The position numbers and the translations under genes were made by a program. Shown here piece after piece: positions 6,529 to 7,630 of a stretch of 7,630 nt of DNA. Position 1 is the first letter of the stretch; every line of letters begins with the position of its first letter. Source of the DNA: Betaproteobacteria bacterium HGW-Betaproteobacteria-2 (GTDB lineage Bacteria; Pseudomonadota; Gammaproteobacteria; Burkholderiales; Methylophilaceae). Location: assembly GCA_002842255.1 (NCBI GenBank), contig PHCM01000067.1, positions 1-7,630 of the forward strand, given 5' to 3'. Under the pieces are notes generated by a model. The model was not told the origin of the DNA, made no database searches, and saw only the letters and a program-made list of their open reading frames with translations.

Positions 6529-7630
6529 ATGGAAGCAGAGCATCTCAATCAGATCAGCCATCGTCTTGAAGACCTTGCGGAGCGCAGTCAGGCACTTCGG
6601 GGGTATCTTTGACTTCGAGAACAGGCAGCAGCGTTTGCAGGAAGTCAGCCTGCTGCTGGAAGACCCCAATGTCTGGAACGACAACGAGCGTTCACAGAAA
6701 TTAGGCAAGGAAAGACGCGAACTCGAATTCGTCATTAACAATCTTCTGAAGATCGAGCAAGGTCTGCGCGATGGCCGCGATCTGTTCGAGATGGCGCGCG
6801 AAGAGAGCGATGATGAGACTTTGCTCAGTGTAGAAGCTGACAGTCTCGAGCTGGAGCACATTGTTGAAGACATGGAGTTCCGTCGCATGTTCTCCAACGA
6901 GATGGACAGCAATAACTGCTTCATCGATATCCAGTCCGGTTCCGGTGGGACCGAGGCGCAGGATTGGGCCTCCATGCTGCTGCGCATGTATCTGCGCTAT
7001 TGTGAGCGACGCGGTTTCAAGGTTGAGGTGCTGGAAGTCACTGAAGGCGATACTGCCGGCATCAAGGGCGCTTCGCTCAAGGTGTCGGGTGATTATGCCT
7101 ATGGCTATCTGCGTACCGAATCCGGCGTGCACCGCTTGGTGCGTAAATCGCCGTTCGATTCCGGCAATCGTCGCCATACCTCGTTCGCCAGCGTTTCGGT
7201 TTATCCGGAAGTGGATGATTCGATCGAAGTTACCATCAATCCGGCCGATTTGCGCATCGATACCTATCGCGCTTCCGGTGCCGGTGGTCAGCACATTAAC
7301 AAGACCGATTCCGCCGTGCGTATCACGCACGAGCCGACCGGTATCGTCGTCGCCTGCCAGAATGACCGTTCGCAGCATCGCAACAAGGATGAGGCGATGA
7401 CCATGTTGAAGGCGCGCTTGTACGAGTTCGAGCTGCGCAAGCGCAACGAGGAAAAACAGGCATTGGAAGATGCCAAGACCGACATTGGCTGGGGTCACCA
7501 GATTCGCAGCTATGTGCTGGATCAGTCGCGTATCAAGGATCTGCGTACCAATGTTGAAATAGGTAATACCCAGGGCGTGCTGGATGGCGACCTTGATCCA
7601 TTTATATCCGAGAGTTTGAAGCAGGGAGTG
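6529..7630 (+). CDS. prfB: Peptide chain release factor 2 (RF2), made by programmed +1 frameshift; stop codon just outside window
   Basis: Recognises UGA and UAA stop codons in the ribosomal A site and triggers release of the finished protein. The ATG at 6529 opens 27 codons (MEAEHLNQ to ALRGYL), then an in-frame TGA at 6610. Reading resumes in the +1 frame with GAC at 6611 and stays open for 340 codons to the window end, giving 367 residues in total. E. coli RF2 has 365. The joined protein shows [14 protein letters not shown], the stop-codon-reading tripeptide SPF (207-209) and the catalytic GGQ (252-254) in [17 protein letters not shown]. Residue 248, before SGAGGQ, is Ala, the fully active form, rather than the Thr found in E. 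coli K-12. The last residues SLKQGV match the usual RF2 end, so only the stop codon seems missing. The ribosome site is weak (AAGACAGAA). Confidence 0.96.
6595..6613 (+). other. prfB programmed +1 ribosomal frameshift site
   Basis: CTT CGG GGG TAT CTT TGA C contains all known parts: a G-rich Shine-Dalgarno-like element (CGGGGG, one base different from the E. coli AGGGGG), 3 bases of spacing, the slippery CTT and the poorly terminating TGA C context. When RF2 is scarce the UGA is read slowly, the tRNA slips from CUU to UUU, and translation continues with GAC. RF2 thereby controls its own level. The mechanism is established for E. coli and widespread in bacteria; its action here is inferred from sequence identity. 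Confidence 0.95.

Noticed and set aside
6529..6612. prfB as a pseudogene with a nonsense or frameshift mutation
   Set aside because: The stop sits exactly in the known recoding signal and the rest of the frame is intact with all key residues.
6373..6987. Upstream extension of the pstS2 frame, giving a 545-residue fusion on the minus strand
   Set aside because: The extra 205 residues are Ser/Arg-rich low-complexity sequence antisense to prfB. The ATG at 6372 has a ribosome site and gives a proper lipoprotein signal.
6701..7498. Long minus-strand open frame of 265 codons, and a 179-codon plus-strand frame at 6861-7400
   Set aside because: Both are out-of-frame shadows of prfB, whose true frame shows GGQ, SPF and full RF2 similarity.

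Overview
The window looks like ordinary chromosomal DNA of a Gram-negative proteobacterium. A betaproteobacterium, perhaps of the Nitrosomonadales/Gallionellaceae kind, is my best guess from the protein style and moderately high G+C, but this is inference and no search was run. There is no sign of phage, insertion sequences, CRISPR, tRNA or rRNA genes. The content is nutrient uptake (ammonium, phosphate) plus one translation gene.

Left part, plus strand (1-1233): the 3' end of an Amt ammonium transporter gene, then, 12 bases later, an unrecognised 212-residue helical protein. These converge on the phosphate genes, and a perfect 16-bp hairpin (1254-1289) separates the two transcription units.

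Middle, minus strand (6372 down to 1309): a high-affinity phosphate uptake locus read in the order pstS2, pstS1, pstC, pstA, pstB. It has two clearly paralogous phosphate-binding proteins. One is predicted to be a lipoprotein (pstS2) and the other a freely exported periplasmic protein (pstS1). A U-tract terminator follows pstS2. A good two-repeat Pho box then lies upstream of pstS1, so pstS1-pstCAB looks like a PhoB-controlled operon and pstS2 a separate unit. A strong stem-loop between pstS1 and pstC probably stabilises the pstS1 message or damps read-through. No phoU, phoB or phoR follows pstB in this window.

Right part, plus strand (6529-7630): prfB, peptide chain release factor 2. It is easily missed because its 5' end is split by the classical programmed +1 frameshift (in-frame UGA at codon 28, slippery CUU, upstream G-rich Shine-Dalgarno-like element). 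The window seems to end exactly before its stop codon. The pstS2-prfB gap (6373-6528) is a short divergent promoter region.

Nothing here amounts to a new system. The most noteworthy points are the prfB recoding site, the lipoprotein/soluble PstS pair split by a terminator and a Pho box, and the uncharacterised gene beside amt.
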